Part shown: one piece after another, positions 24,076 through 32,363 of the stretch
How the letters are laid out: each line of letters begins with the position of its first letter
How positions within the stretch are numbered: the first letter of the stretch is position 1
NCBI GenBank assembly: GCA_949747515.1
Contig: CATKFO010000052.1
Coordinates: 1-42,395 of the forward strand
Direction: 5' to 3'
Origin: an uncultured Eubacteriales bacterium
Lineage (GTDB): Bacteria > Bacillota > Clostridia > Oscillospirales > CAG-272
DNA: 42,395 nt
Notes under the pieces: model-generated
The model's database searches: none
Told to the model about the DNA's origin: nothing
What the model saw: only the letters and a program-made list of their open reading frames with translations
Made by a program: the position numbers and the translations under genes

Positions 24076-25281
24076 TTATTGAAAATCTAATACTACGGAT
24101 TCTTTTTCATTTATTTTTTCTCTAAATTGATTAACGCGCTCCATTACTTCCTCTCCAGATAACTGTTCGGGAAGGTCGGCGGCCGGAGTGCCGGGACGCG
24201 GCGAAAATCCATGACAGTATATCCAGTCAAAATTCAGATCATTGCAAAAGTCGATTGTATCCTGCAATTCGTCTGCGGTTTCAGACGGAAAACCTACGAT
24301 TACGGACGTTCCAATTTTAAATTCCTTCGGCGCGGCAGCTTTAAGCTCGTTAAGCATTTGTTTAGTTTCTTCTATATCATAACGTCTGTGCATAAGGCCT
24401 AAAATGCGGTCGTTACCCGACTGAATAGGTATGTAAAGATTAGAAAGTCTTTTTTGCAGGCACAGCGTTTTTACAGGTTCGTAAATAACTTTAAGGAATA
24501 CAGGATTGATATCGGTCAGCTCCAGTGTGAATTGATCTTCAATTTCCGAGATTCTCTGAAGCAATTTGCCAAGATTAGTTTTTATGTCGAGTCCGTAGCT
24601 TCCCGCGCAGTCTCCTATAAGGCGGAAACGTTTATATCCCTTTTTCAAGCCCTCGTTAAACTCCTTGATAACGGTCTCAATAGGCTTACTGTTTCTGAGG
24701 GGACCGATTGCTTTCTGAATAGCGCAGTACGTGCAGCCCATTGAACATCCTTCATGGATTTGTATGTAGTACGTTTTGCGGTTGTTAATCCTTAATTTTA
24801 ATCCGCGCATTACGCTGTGTAAATTAAGGCTTGTCACATATTTCACCGTATCTAGGGTATTTCCTACGTCGCTTCGGTACAATCCTTCCATTTTATATAG
24901 ATTCGGACGTTCAAACGTATCTAATTTACGAGGCAAATTAAATATCTGATCCAGCTTATAGTATGACTTAGGGCTGAACGTGGGCCCTCCGAACTCTTTA
25001 GCCACGCGTTCAGGATTGATCTCCGGGACGCAGCCTCCTAATATTATTTGCGCTCCCGGTTTTTTTCCGGCCTTTATTTTCTCAAGCATCTCAAAAGTAA
25101 AATCCTCGTGCAGCTGCGTTACTCCGCAGGTAGTAAGGATTATAATATCGGCCGTTTTATCTACCTGATAATGATTATTTGATAATTTAAAACCATTTTC
25201 AGTCAGCCAATTTTTGACCTGTTCGAGCTCTAATACTCTTCGATCGCAGCTTTTTATTATTATTTGAACTATCTTTGGCAT
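24076..25281 (-). CDS. MiaB-like radical SAM methylthiotransferase lacking TRAM
   Basis: The 401-residue product has the methylthiotransferase layout: an N-terminal UPF0004 domain with three cluster cysteines (C12, C52, C84), then a radical SAM domain with C179-x3-C183-x2-C186 (CSMGCTYC) and IPIQSGNDRILGLMHRRY, TSVIVGFPSET and GFSPRPGTPAA. MiaB, RimO and MtaB normally continue into a TRAM domain to about 430-450 residues; this protein ends right after the radical SAM domain. It would add methylthio groups, but without TRAM the RNA or protein target is open. AT-rich codons and accessory neighbours suggest transfer. Confidence 0.88.
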   Translation of the reverse strand: MPKIVQIIIKSCDRRVLELEQVKNWLTENGFKLSNNHYQVDKTADIIILTTCGVTQLHEDFTFEMLEKIKAGKKPGAQIILGGCVPEINPERVAKEFGGPTFSPKSYYKLDQIFNLPRKLDTFERPNLYKMEGLYRSDVGNTLDTVKYVTSLNLHSVMRGLKLRINNRKTYYIQIHEGCSMGCTYCAIQKAIGPLRNSKPIETVIKEFNEGLKKGYKRFRLIGDCAGSYGLDIKTNLGKLLQRISEIEDQFTLELTDINPVFLKVIYEPVKTLCLQKRLSNLYIPIQSGNDRILGLMHRRYDIEETKQMLNELKAAAPKEFKIGTSVIVGFPSETADELQDTIDFCNDLNFDWIYCHGFSPRPGTPAADLPEQLSGEEVMERVNQFREKINEKESVVLDFQ

Positions 25282-25368
25282 AAGCGTCTCCTATAAAAAA
25301 ATTTGTTCTGTAATAAAAGCGTGTGTGTAAAAATCAACAGAGAATTTTGCCGAATTATTTCTAATTTC

Positions 25369-25397
25369 ATTGTAATATGAAGACGACAAAAAGTCAA
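25369..25397 (-). promoter_or_regulatory. Promoter of the MiaB-like gene
   Basis: TTGACT (25392-25397), a 17-base spacer and TACAAT (25369-25374), about 85 bases before the start codon. Confidence 0.75.
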
Positions 25398-25594
25398 GTA
25401 AAAATTATAATAAATGCGCTTATATAGAAAAATAGTTTATTTTTTAGTTAGCATATGAGATGTTTTCGTTCTGATTTGATAGATTAATAAACTTTTTATC
25501 ATTGTAATTTTGACTCCAGTCTAAAACTATCTTTTAAATCTTGTCGTCTGTTCTTTCTGATAAAAGGCAAACCGCATATTTTTTTATATACGAC

Positions 25595-25623
25595 TTGAAG
25601 AGAATCTATATAGGTGATATAAT
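25595..25623 (+). promoter_or_regulatory. Promoter of hslO
   Basis: TTGAAG (25595-25600), a 17-base spacer and a perfect TATAAT (25618-25623), about 60 bases before the hslO start. Confidence 0.75.
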
Positions 25624-25687
25624 AAAAATGATTATGTAAAAACGCCGATATTTCCGCAAGGCAATATATAAAATGAAAGGCATATCA

Positions 25688-26578
25688 ATGAGCAATAATA
25701 AATCTATAATCAAGAGAGCCATAACATCCGACGGAAGCGCGCGCATAGTCTTTTGCGACAGCACGTCCATCGTACGCCGATCCTGCGAAATACATCGTAC
25801 GTCTAAAACTATGACGGCCGCTCTCGGCAGAGCGCTGACGGCGACTTCTCTCATGGGTTCGCTTTTAAAGAATAAAACCGATTCCCTAACTCTTCGCATA
25901 GACGGCGACGGACCGGCGGGACTTATAGTATGCGTCGGCGATTATAAAGGGAACGTGCGGGGATATGCTGAAAACCCCGACGCAGAGCTTCCTCCAAACA
26001 GTATTGGAAAGCTTGACGTAGGCGGAGTAGTTGGAGGAGGAACGCTGTACGTTATACGCGATCTTGGTATGAACGAACCTTATATCGGAGCCTCTCCAAT
26101 CATATCCGGCGAAATTGCCGAGGATATTACTGAATATTTTGCAAGCAGCGAACAAACTCCCACCGTGTGCGCTCTGGGAGTGCGGGTAGACAGGAATAAC
26201 ATAGCGTACGCCGCCGGCGGCTATCTTCTCCAGCTCATGCCCGGAGCAGACGACGCTATAGCTGATAAGCTCGAAAGCAACGTCCGACTCATGCGTTCCG
26301 TGTCCGAGCTTATCGCCTCCGGAGAAGACGGAGACGACATAATTTCCGCGGTTTTCTCGGGAATCGAATACGAAATGTTCGACGAATTTGACGCGGAGTA
26401 TCTTTGCTCATGCAAACGGGAAAAATATCTCGACGCCCTTTCTTCGCTCGGAAAAGATGACCTTGAAGATATTGTAAAAGACGGAAAGCCGGTTGAAGCC
26501 TCCTGCCGCTTCTGCGGAACTAAATATTCTTTCTCACCTGACGAAATTATGAACGAACGCGAGAAAAAAAGAGCCTGA
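25688..26578 (+). CDS. hslO: Redox-regulated chaperone Hsp33
   Basis: The 296-residue product has the Hsp33 core (about 1-230) and the C-terminal zinc redox switch: C240-x-C242 and C273-x2-C276 (LCSCKRE and SCRFCGTKY). Oxidation releases zinc, unfolds the linker and activates holdase activity against oxidative unfolding. The ATG at 25688 follows GAAAGG at good spacing; an ATG five codons upstream is less well placed. It has its own promoter. No terminator is visible before the next gene. Confidence 0.96.
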   Translation: MSNNKSIIKRAITSDGSARIVFCDSTSIVRRSCEIHRTSKTMTAALGRALTATSLMGSLLKNKTDSLTLRIDGDGPAGLIVCVGDYKGNVRGYAENPDAELPPNSIGKLDVGGVVGGGTLYVIRDLGMNEPYIGASPIISGEIAEDITEYFASSEQTPTVCALGVRVDRNNIAYAAGGYLLQLMPGADDAIADKLESNVRLMRSVSELIASGEDGDDIISAVFSGIEYEMFDEFDAEYLCSCKREKYLDALSSLGKDDLEDIVKDGKPVEASCRFCGTKYSFSPDEIMNEREKKRA

Positions 26579-26705
26579 ACACGCATATTTATGGAAAAAT
26601 TTGCGACGGTAAATTGCATGGAGATATAGCGTAAAGACACGATATAATGGTTAAAACAGTATAGCAGTTTTGCGCCCAAATTAACCTAAAACGATCGTTC
26701 TCATT

Positions 26706-26733
26706 TTTGTCTGCATCGCAGAACCGGTATAAT
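26706..26733 (+). promoter_or_regulatory. Promoter of the GNAT gene
   Basis: TTTGTC (26706-26711), a 16-base spacer and TATAAT (26728-26733). The -10 overlaps an upstream in-frame ATG, which argues for the start at 26777. Confidence 0.55.
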
Positions 26734-26776
26734 GAACTATATGCAACGCCAATTTGAAATTGGAATGGAGATTTCT

Positions 26777-27238
26777 ATGAAAAATACCGTTATAAAATTA
26801 GACGAAGAATACGCAGATGAATTTTGGCGATTAAGAATGAATCTATTGAAGGAGCTGGGAGAAATTAACGCAGAAACCGATATTTATAAGTTAGAATCCG
26901 CCTCAAAGCAGTATTATTTAGCGCACATAAACAAAGACCTTATATGCTGGGGAATAAAATACGAAAGCGAGCTTGTCGCAACGGGCTCTATGTGCCTGTT
27001 CCAACGCATACCATATGAAGAAAACCTCGTCGGACTCGAAGGGTATATATTAAATATTTATACGGCGCCAGACTTCAGAAGAAAAGGGCGTGCAAATGAT
27101 ATTTTAGATGAAATTATAAGCTATGCCTCGCAAATCCATGTAAAAAGATTATGGCTTAACAGCAGCGAATGTGGTAAAAATCTGTACTCCATACGAGGAT
27201 TTACAGTTAAAGACAATGAAATGGAATTATTTTTATAG
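26777..27238 (+). CDS. GNAT family N-acetyltransferase
   Basis: The 153-residue product shows GNAT features: an acetyl-CoA loop YTAPDFRRKGRANDIL (about 95-110, with R-R-K-G-R-A), the strand before it (GLEGYILNIY), and the late LWLNSSECGKNLYSIRGF with the usual Y..GF. The substrate is unknown. The ATG at 26777 follows GGAG at about 7 bases. AT-rich codons. Confidence 0.9.
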   Translation: MKNTVIKLDEEYADEFWRLRMNLLKELGEINAETDIYKLESASKQYYLAHINKDLICWGIKYESELVATGSMCLFQRIPYEENLVGLEGYILNIYTAPDFRRKGRANDILDEIISYASQIHVKRLWLNSSECGKNLYSIRGFTVKDNEMELFL

Positions 27239-27374
27239 ACGCAGTTTCTTACATACTGAAAAGTTAAACAAATCCTCCATGTAGAAATCCGAAACTATTA
27301 TTAGCGTATTAAGATAACAACGCGTCCGTAAACTAAATTTTATCAAATTTATCAGTCTATATATACGTTAACAC

Positions 27375-27403
27375 TTGCATTTTTAAATCAAAGCATTTAT
27401 AAT
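27375..27403 (+). promoter_or_regulatory. Promoter of the GH4 gene
   Basis: TTGCAT (27375-27380), a 17-base spacer and a perfect TATAAT (27398-27403), about 45 bases before the ATG. Confidence 0.78.
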
Positions 27404-27450
27404 AAATAGGTAATCTCTAACATTCGATATATGGAAGGAAAGGAATTCAC

Positions 27451-28770
27451 ATGAAACTGACATTTATGGGCGCAGGAAGCACCGTGTTTGCAAAAAACGT
27501 CATCGGAGACACCATGCTTGCCGACCCGTTCCACGACGTAGAAGTAGCTCTCTACGATATTAACGCAGACCGTCTCGAGGAGTCTTATAGTCTTATTACC
27601 TCCATGAACGACAACGTAAACGGCGGGCGAGCTAAAATTGAGAAATTTCTCGGAGTTGAAGAGAGAAAGAACGCTTTGCGCGGCGCGGATTTCGTAGTCA
27701 ACGCAATTCAGGTCGGCCTCTATGATCCCTGCACTATCATCGATTTTGAAGTTCCTAAGAAGTACGGCCTTTATCAGACGATCGGCGACACCCTTGGCGT
27801 CGGAGGCATTTTCCGCGGAATGCGTACCATTCATGTTCTGAAGGACTTTGCCAAGGACATTGAAGAAGTATGCCCGGACGCATGGTTCCTCAACTACACC
27901 AACCCTATGGCTATACTAGCCGGTTATATGGAAAGATATACGAACGTTAAAACGATAGGCCTCTGCCACAGCGTTCAGACCTGCTCCAGCGATCTTCTCG
28001 AAAGACTCGGTATGGAAGATAAAATGGAAGGAAGATACGAGCGCATAGCCGGTATCAATCACATGGCTTGGCTTCTTGAAATCCGAGATAAGGACGGCAA
28101 CGACCTTTATCCTGAGATCAAAAAGAGAGCCGCTGAAAAGAACCGCGAAGGCGGCCATCGCGACATGGTTCGCTTCGATTATATCGACAAACTCGGCTAC
28201 TACTGCACGGAAAGCAGCATACACAACGCCGAGTACAACGCGTTCTATCTTAAACCCGGCAGAGACGAGCTGCTTGAAAAGTATAACACCAATTACGACG
28301 AGTATCCGAAGCGCTGCCGCGATCAGATTGCGGAGTGGAAGCAGCAGAAGGAAGATATAATGAACGGCGGTAAGGTTGAGCACACTCGTTCTCACGAATA
28401 CGCGTCGTACATTATGGAGGCAATGGTAACAGACAAGCCGTATATTATCGGCGGTAACGTTATTAACAGAGGCGTTATCCCCAATCTTCCTTACGATGCT
28501 TGCGTCGAGGTTCCCTGCGTTGTTCGCAGAAACGGCATTACCCCCACTTACGCAGGTCCTCTTCCGCTTCAGCTTGCGGCAATGAACTCCTCCAACATAT
28601 ATCCCCAGATGCTTACTATTGAAGCCGCCGCTACGGGCAACCGTCAGGCTCTGTATCAGGCGTGCATGATGGATCCTCATACCGGAGCGGTTCTCACTCC
28701 AGACGAGGTAGTTGCTATGTGCGACGAACTTATCGAGGCTCACACCAACGCAGGATACCCCATATTCTGA
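27451..28770 (+). CDS. GH4 alpha-galactosidase-like (MelA-type) glycosidase
   Basis: The 439-residue product starts with a Rossmann NAD-binding motif (FMGAGSTVFAKNVIGD, 5-20). Metal and substrate residues of family 4 are present: N151-P-M153, C172-H173 (GLCHSVQ) and H204 (GINHMAW). GH4 enzymes need NAD and a divalent metal and cleave by oxidation at C3 and elimination. The GLCHSVQ and GINHMAW blocks resemble MelA alpha-galactosidases more than 6-phospho-glucosidases. A strong AAGGAAAGG site and codon use richer in preferred codons than its neighbours suggest high expression. No transporter is adjacent. Confidence 0.9.
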   Translation: MKLTFMGAGSTVFAKNVIGDTMLADPFHDVEVALYDINADRLEESYSLITSMNDNVNGGRAKIEKFLGVEERKNALRGADFVVNAIQVGLYDPCTIIDFEVPKKYGLYQTIGDTLGVGGIFRGMRTIHVLKDFAKDIEEVCPDAWFLNYTNPMAILAGYMERYTNVKTIGLCHSVQTCSSDLLERLGMEDKMEGRYERIAGINHMAWLLEIRDKDGNDLYPEIKKRAAEKNREGGHRDMVRFDYIDKLGYYCTESSIHNAEYNAFYLKPGRDELLEKYNTNYDEYPKRCRDQIAEWKQQKEDIMNGGKVEHTRSHEYASYIMEAMVTDKPYIIGGNVINRGVIPNLPYDACVEVPCVVRRNGITPTYAGPLPLQLAAMNSSNIYPQMLTIEAAATGNRQALYQACMMDPHTGAVLTPDEVVAMCDELIEAHTNAGYPIF

Positions 28771-28798
28771 TTTCTTGAGTGGACTTTGAGTAGGCTTT

Positions 28799-28840
28799 TG
28801 CTCCTTTGACGCTTAAAAGACGTCAGAGGAGCGTTATTTT
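28799..28840 (+). terminator. Terminator of the GH4 gene
   Basis: GCTCCT-T-TGACG pairs with CGTCA-G-AGGAGC around a 9-base loop, followed by GTTATTTT. Confidence 0.82.
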
Positions 28841-29007
28841 AAACCATATAATTTTAAAAGTCAAAACTGAACTTGCCAAATTTACATTATAACATTCTAT
28901 TTTGTTGAACGCTATTATATAATATTATTTATCTTCTCCATTGATATAAACTCTATAAAAATATACTTAATTTATTGCTAAATTTATGTTATAGAAAGGA
29001 AGAATTT

Positions 29008-29340
29008 ATGACTGGAATAATTTATATTATGAAAAGCAAAACAAATTCATTGCAAACAAAATTTGGGCACCGCACAAAATTATCTGCTCAAGAGGTGAGA
29101 GACAAGGTAAATAAAGATTATCCCGGTTTTGAGTGTTTGGCAACTTATAATTTAGGCGATATTAATGCGGAAGATACTGAATTTCATGTAAAACAGATCC
29201 GAATAATTATTAATACACTAGCGGGAAAATTGGAAGATGATCAACCTGAATACTATAATATTGAAGCAAATAAAGTAATAACAATATTAAAAGCTATTTC
29301 AATGATTCGCGGTAACCCTAAAGATATTATAGAAATGTAA
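29008..29340 (+). CDS. Small protein with possible GIY-YIG/T5orf172-like fold
   Basis: The 110-residue product begins MTGIIYIMKSKTNSLQTKFG. The I-I-Y-I strand, a K-F-G about 12 residues later, then a strand ECLATYNLGDI and the acidic TEFHVKQIRIIIN helix resemble the order of T5orf172 GIY-YIG nucleases, but the catalytic arginine is not clear. The ATG at 29008 follows GAAAGGAAG. It is very AT-rich and sits directly before the split terminator and IS remnant, as in an accessory island. The call is a weak structural guess. Confidence 0.55.
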   Translation: MTGIIYIMKSKTNSLQTKFGHRTKLSAQEVRDKVNKDYPGFECLATYNLGDINAEDTEFHVKQIRIIINTLAGKLEDDQPEYYNIEANKVITILKAISMIRGNPKDIIEM

Positions 29341-29369
29341 TTATATAAAAATGAGCTTGTACATAAATA

Positions 29370-29389
29370 TGCACCCCAAAAGTTAGACA
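29370..29389 (+). repeat. Left inverted repeat of the IS remnant
   Basis: TGCACCCCAAAAGTTAGACA; matches the right end at 17 of 20 bases. Confidence 0.85.
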
Positions 29390-29408
29390 CTTTTGGAGTG
29401 CATATTTT

Positions 29409-29796
29409 ATGTCGAGAAAAGGAAAAAAGTAGAAAAGATACTCGCCGAAATTCAAAATAAGTGTTATAATGGATATTGGAGAACACCATATGAATTATCA
29501 TGAAACAGTAAGAAAGTTATAAGTTAGGCAACGATCAAACAGGAGGAGCAAAAAAATGCTTCAAAGGTGGGAGCGCATATATTTGAAAGAAGGAGCCGAA
29601 GGGCTGATGAAAAAAAGACGAGGAAGAGCATATTCAGCAGGCGGAACAAGGAAAGGCAGACCCCGAAATTAGATAAAAGAGTTGAGGAAGATTTAATTGC
29701 CGAAAATCAGCGGTTGTAAATGGAGATTGAATACTTAAAAAACTCGATGCCTTAGTTCAGAAAAGGTTGCAAGAAGAAAAGAAAAAGCAGCGATAG
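29409..29796 (+). pseudogene. Remnant of IS3 orfA (DNA-binding helix-turn-helix)
   Basis: The frame starts MSRKGKK and is cut by a stop within 10 codons. Shifted frames show the familiar orfA pieces: helix-turn-helix residues (MNYHETVRK), LQRWERIYLKEGAEGLMKKR and a coiled-coil end (ENQRL, EIEYLK, LQEEKKKQR). Several single-base losses and stops are present, so the protein is not made. In intact relatives orfA is joined to orfB by programmed frameshifting. Confidence 0.85.
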
Positions 29797-29799
29797 TCA

Positions 29800-30527
29800 A
29801 TGAATTAAGGCAAGGTTATCCCATTAAATGACTTGTTGCAAATTTCAGGATTAGCTCGTAGTACATTCTATTACTATTTGAAACACCGAAACGCAAACAA
29901 GTATGAGAAAGAAAAGCAAGAAATACTAGATATATTCAATGCTAACAAAGGCAGACAGAGTTTTAACTGTTTTTGCTATACAATCAATCGCAAAAACGAT
30001 AAATACTATTCATACAAAGGTGAGGTCGGCAAGGTTGCAGATAATCTATTAAAGAGAGACTTCTATGCAGCAAATCCTTTCAAAAAACTAACAACGGATA
30101 TTACTCAGTTTAAAGTCTGTGATGAAAAAGCGTTTCTTTCTCCTATAATGGATCTGTTCAATCGAGAGATTATCTTATTCCATTTCGTTAAGTCCAAATT
30201 TGGAACAAGTGCGAGAAATATTGAATGACTTGTTTGACAAACTCCCAGCCGATGCAACACCGCTATTTCATTCGGATCAGGACTGGCAATACCAACATGC
30301 AGAATACCAGCGCCTATTATCTGAACATAGCATTACACAAAGCCTGTCCAGGAAAGGAAACTGTATGGATAACAGTGCAATGGAAAACTTCTTCGGCAGA
30401 CTTAAAGTTGAAATGTTCTATGGCGAAACATTTGATAGTGTTAACACTTTCATTAATGAATTAAACAATTGAGAGAATTTCATCTAAACTAAAAGGAATG
30501 AGTCCGGTGCAATTCCGAACTCATTCA
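29800..30527 (+). pseudogene. Remnant of IS3 orfB (DDE transposase)
   Basis: Fragments of the catalytic subunit: LLQISGLARSTFYYYLKHR, then YKGEVGKVADNLL, first Asp in TTDITQFK, LSPIMDLFNREII, second Asp in FHSDQDWQYQH, and Glu in SAMENFFGRLK, so all three DDE residues survive. After FNANKGR a block present in relatives (the region between the helix-turn-helix and YKGEVG) is missing, there is a frame change near 30200-30228, and another short loss after INELNN before ERISSKLKGMSPVQFRTHSQ. Confidence 0.88.
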
Positions 30528-30549
30528 CAACTAATTTTATATTTGATTC

Positions 30550-30574
30550 TGTCTAAACTTTGGGGTTCACTTCA
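30550..30574 (-). repeat. Right inverted repeat of the IS remnant
   Basis: Read on the minus strand it starts TGAAGTGAACCCCAAAG and ends TTTAGACA; the inner 20 bases mirror the left end. Confidence 0.85.
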
Positions 30575-30634
30575 CATAACGACAAGCTCATTTTTATTGT
30601 GTAGTTTTATACAGCTACAGAATCACTATATCTA

Positions 30635-31837
30635 TTAACCAAAGTATTCCTGAGCTAACGCTTTAAACGCCGGCAACGATCTTTCTATCATTTCCGTAGA
30701 AACACAATATGATATGCGAACGTATCCGACGCACCCGAAGCTGTCGGACGGAACGAGGAGTAACTCGTGCTTCTTCGCCTTCTCGCAGAAAGACGTCGCG
30801 TCTTCCTCGGGAGATTTCATAAATAGGTAGAACGCTCCGTCGGGATGAACGCACTCAAATCCGTATTCCGTGAGCGCGTCGTACAGAAGGTCGCGGTTCT
30901 TCTTATATATCGCCACGTCGGCGGTTTTACCGAGACAGCGTGAAACTACGCGCTGCATCATGCTCGGCGCGCATACGAAACCAAGAGCGCGTCCCGCTCC
31001 GCACACCGCCGCGTAAATATCGTCGTGCTCGGACTTATCCATGCGTCCGGATACGACAATATATCCTATACGTTCTCCTGGAAGAGAGAGGGATTTACTG
31101 AACGAATAGCAAACGATAGTCCTATCGTATTCGTTGATAAGATACGGCGGTACGATGTTTTCATCATACACGAGTTCTCTGTACGGCTCGTCTGAGATCA
31201 AATATATAGGAGAACCGTACTCTTCGCTTTTATCCCGAAGGACGGAGCACAGACGGCGTATAGTATACTCGGACAAGACCGCTCCCGTGGGATTGTTAGG
31301 CGTATTTATTATAACAGCTTTCGTATTGCTTGACAACGCGGCTTCAAAAGAGTCGAAATCAATCTGAAACGCCTCGGTATCCGCAGGTACGGAAACAAAC
31401 CTAGCTCCCGCCGCTTCTGCAAACACGCGGTATTCCGGGAAGTAAGGCGCAATCGCGACGACTTCGTCTCCATCGTTAACGAGAGCGTTGAGCGTTATAG
31501 TCAGAGACGCCGCGGCTCCGCAGGTCATATAAATATCGTTTTTATCTACTCCCGCCGCGAATCTCTCGTTAATATTTTCAGCGACGGCCGCTCTGACCCC
31601 CTCGTCTCCCACCGCGGACGTATATCCGTGAAGCGCCACGGAGCCGAATCCCTCGTTCAGCTCTGCAATAGCCTCGTCTACCTCGTTCGGAGCAGGAACG
31701 CTGGGATTACCAAGGCTAAAGTCAAAGACGTTTTCACGCCCGATTTCCTTAGCTCTTGCGTTTCCATATTCAAATATATCCCTTATGACGGATCTGCATT
31801 TACCCAGAGCCATCATTTTTTCATTTATGTTCGGCAT
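30635..31837 (-). CDS. Class I/II PLP aminotransferase, probably aromatic
   Basis: The 400-residue product has the fold type I signature: GNPSVPAP (43-50), N182 in INTPNNPTG, D216 in ISDEPYR, and the PLP lysine K248 in SFSKSLSLPGERIGY. It exchanges amino groups between an amino acid and a 2-oxoacid. Position at the end of an operon with iorAB and two CoA ligases suggests that it interconverts arylpyruvates and Phe, Tyr or Trp, which the sequence alone cannot prove. It lies 17 bases after the ACT gene, with an AAAGGGA site. Its natural terminator is split by the IS. Confidence 0.93.
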   Translation of the reverse strand: MPNINEKMMALGKCRSVIRDIFEYGNARAKEIGRENVFDFSLGNPSVPAPNEVDEAIAELNEGFGSVALHGYTSAVGDEGVRAAVAENINERFAAGVDKNDIYMTCGAAASLTITLNALVNDGDEVVAIAPYFPEYRVFAEAAGARFVSVPADTEAFQIDFDSFEAALSSNTKAVIINTPNNPTGAVLSEYTIRRLCSVLRDKSEEYGSPIYLISDEPYRELVYDENIVPPYLINEYDRTIVCYSFSKSLSLPGERIGYIVVSGRMDKSEHDDIYAAVCGAGRALGFVCAPSMMQRVVSRCLGKTADVAIYKKNRDLLYDALTEYGFECVHPDGAFYLFMKSPEEDATSFCEKAKKHELLLVPSDSFGCVGYVRISYCVSTEMIERSLPAFKALAQEYFG

Positions 31838-31854
31838 TAAACGTCCCTTTCTTA

Positions 31855-32286
31855 TTACAGTTCTTTCACGCCGTCTCCGTCGATAACTTCGATTCCCGCG
31901 TCCTTCAAAATTTGTTCCGTTTTAGCGCAGTCAGCTGTTCGAACTACTATGCAAGCCTTGCCGTCTTTCCTTGCGAAAAGCGAGTACATATATTCGATGT
32001 TTACGCCTCCTTCGGACAAAATCCTAAGAACACGCGCAAGACCGCCCGGTTCGTCCGGCACGGCGAACGCAGTCGCGTCAGTCACGCCCGCTATAATACC
32101 TTCGTTTTTAAGTACGCTGAGAGCGCGAGAGGTATCGTCGGCAATAAGACGGAGAATACCGAAATCGACGGTATCGGCTACGGTCATAGCGCGAAGATTC
32201 ACTCCCGCGTTTGAAAGCATCTCCGCAATGTCCGCAATGCTTCCCTTTTCGTTTCCTACGAACACAGAAAGTTGTTTGATCGACAT
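31855..32286 (-). CDS. Tandem ACT domain protein
   Basis: The 143-residue product has two ACT-like halves (about 1-65, IKQLSVFVGNEKGSIADIAE; about 70-138, AVPDEPGGLARVLRILSEGGVNIEYMYS). ACT domains bind amino acids; in this family the protein is regularly encoded beside iorAB and paaK-type genes. It is probably an amino-acid sensor or an allosteric partner for one of the enzymes encoded here. AAAGGAG ribosome binding site. Confidence 0.9.
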   Translation of the reverse strand: MSIKQLSVFVGNEKGSIADIAEMLSNAGVNLRAMTVADTVDFGILRLIADDTSRALSVLKNEGIIAGVTDATAFAVPDEPGGLARVLRILSEGGVNIEYMYSLFARKDGKACIVVRTADCAKTEQILKDAGIEVIDGDGVKEL

Positions 32287-32363
32287 AGTTATGCTCCTTT
32301 CGGTTTTGCTGCATTTCTTTTTATCTGCCGCGCGGCGACAAGCTTTATCAGTTCAAGCTTTAA

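Larger units (their letters stand above)
25282..25687. other. Divergent promoter region between the MiaB-like gene and hslO
   Basis: This AT-rich stretch has no gene. It carries one promoter for each flanking gene (25369-25397 minus, 25595-25623 plus); the 200 bases between show nothing recognisable. Confidence 0.55.
29365..30574 (+). mobile_element. IS3-family insertion sequence remnant (IS150-like)
   Basis: The element is 1210 bp if flanked by CAT at 29362-29364 and 30575-30577, a 3-base duplication typical of IS3. The ends share a terminal repeat (TGCACCCCAAAAGTTAGACA left, TGAACCCCAAAGTTTAGACA right; 17 of 20 identical). Inside are broken orfA and orfB reading frames with IS3-type DDE motifs. 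The outermost 5 bases of the left end differ from the right end (TGAAG). It is non-functional because both reading frames are interrupted. Confidence 0.9.
29347..30595. terminator. Bidirectional terminator split by an IS insertion
   Basis: AAAAATGAGCTTGT (29347-29360) and ACAAGCTCATTTTT (30582-30595) are perfect 14-base reverse complements, now 1.2 kb apart. Removing the IS and one copy of the 3-base duplication leaves an 8-base loop (ACATAACG). The original hairpin, with A/T tails on both strands, would have terminated the 29008 gene and the convergent aminotransferase operon. Confidence 0.82.

Noticed and set aside
27916..28743. 275-codon open frame on the minus strand inside the GH4 gene
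   Set aside because: It is the mirror of a GC-balanced coding frame, with no ribosome binding site or recognisable domain; the plus-strand GH4 motifs are unambiguous.
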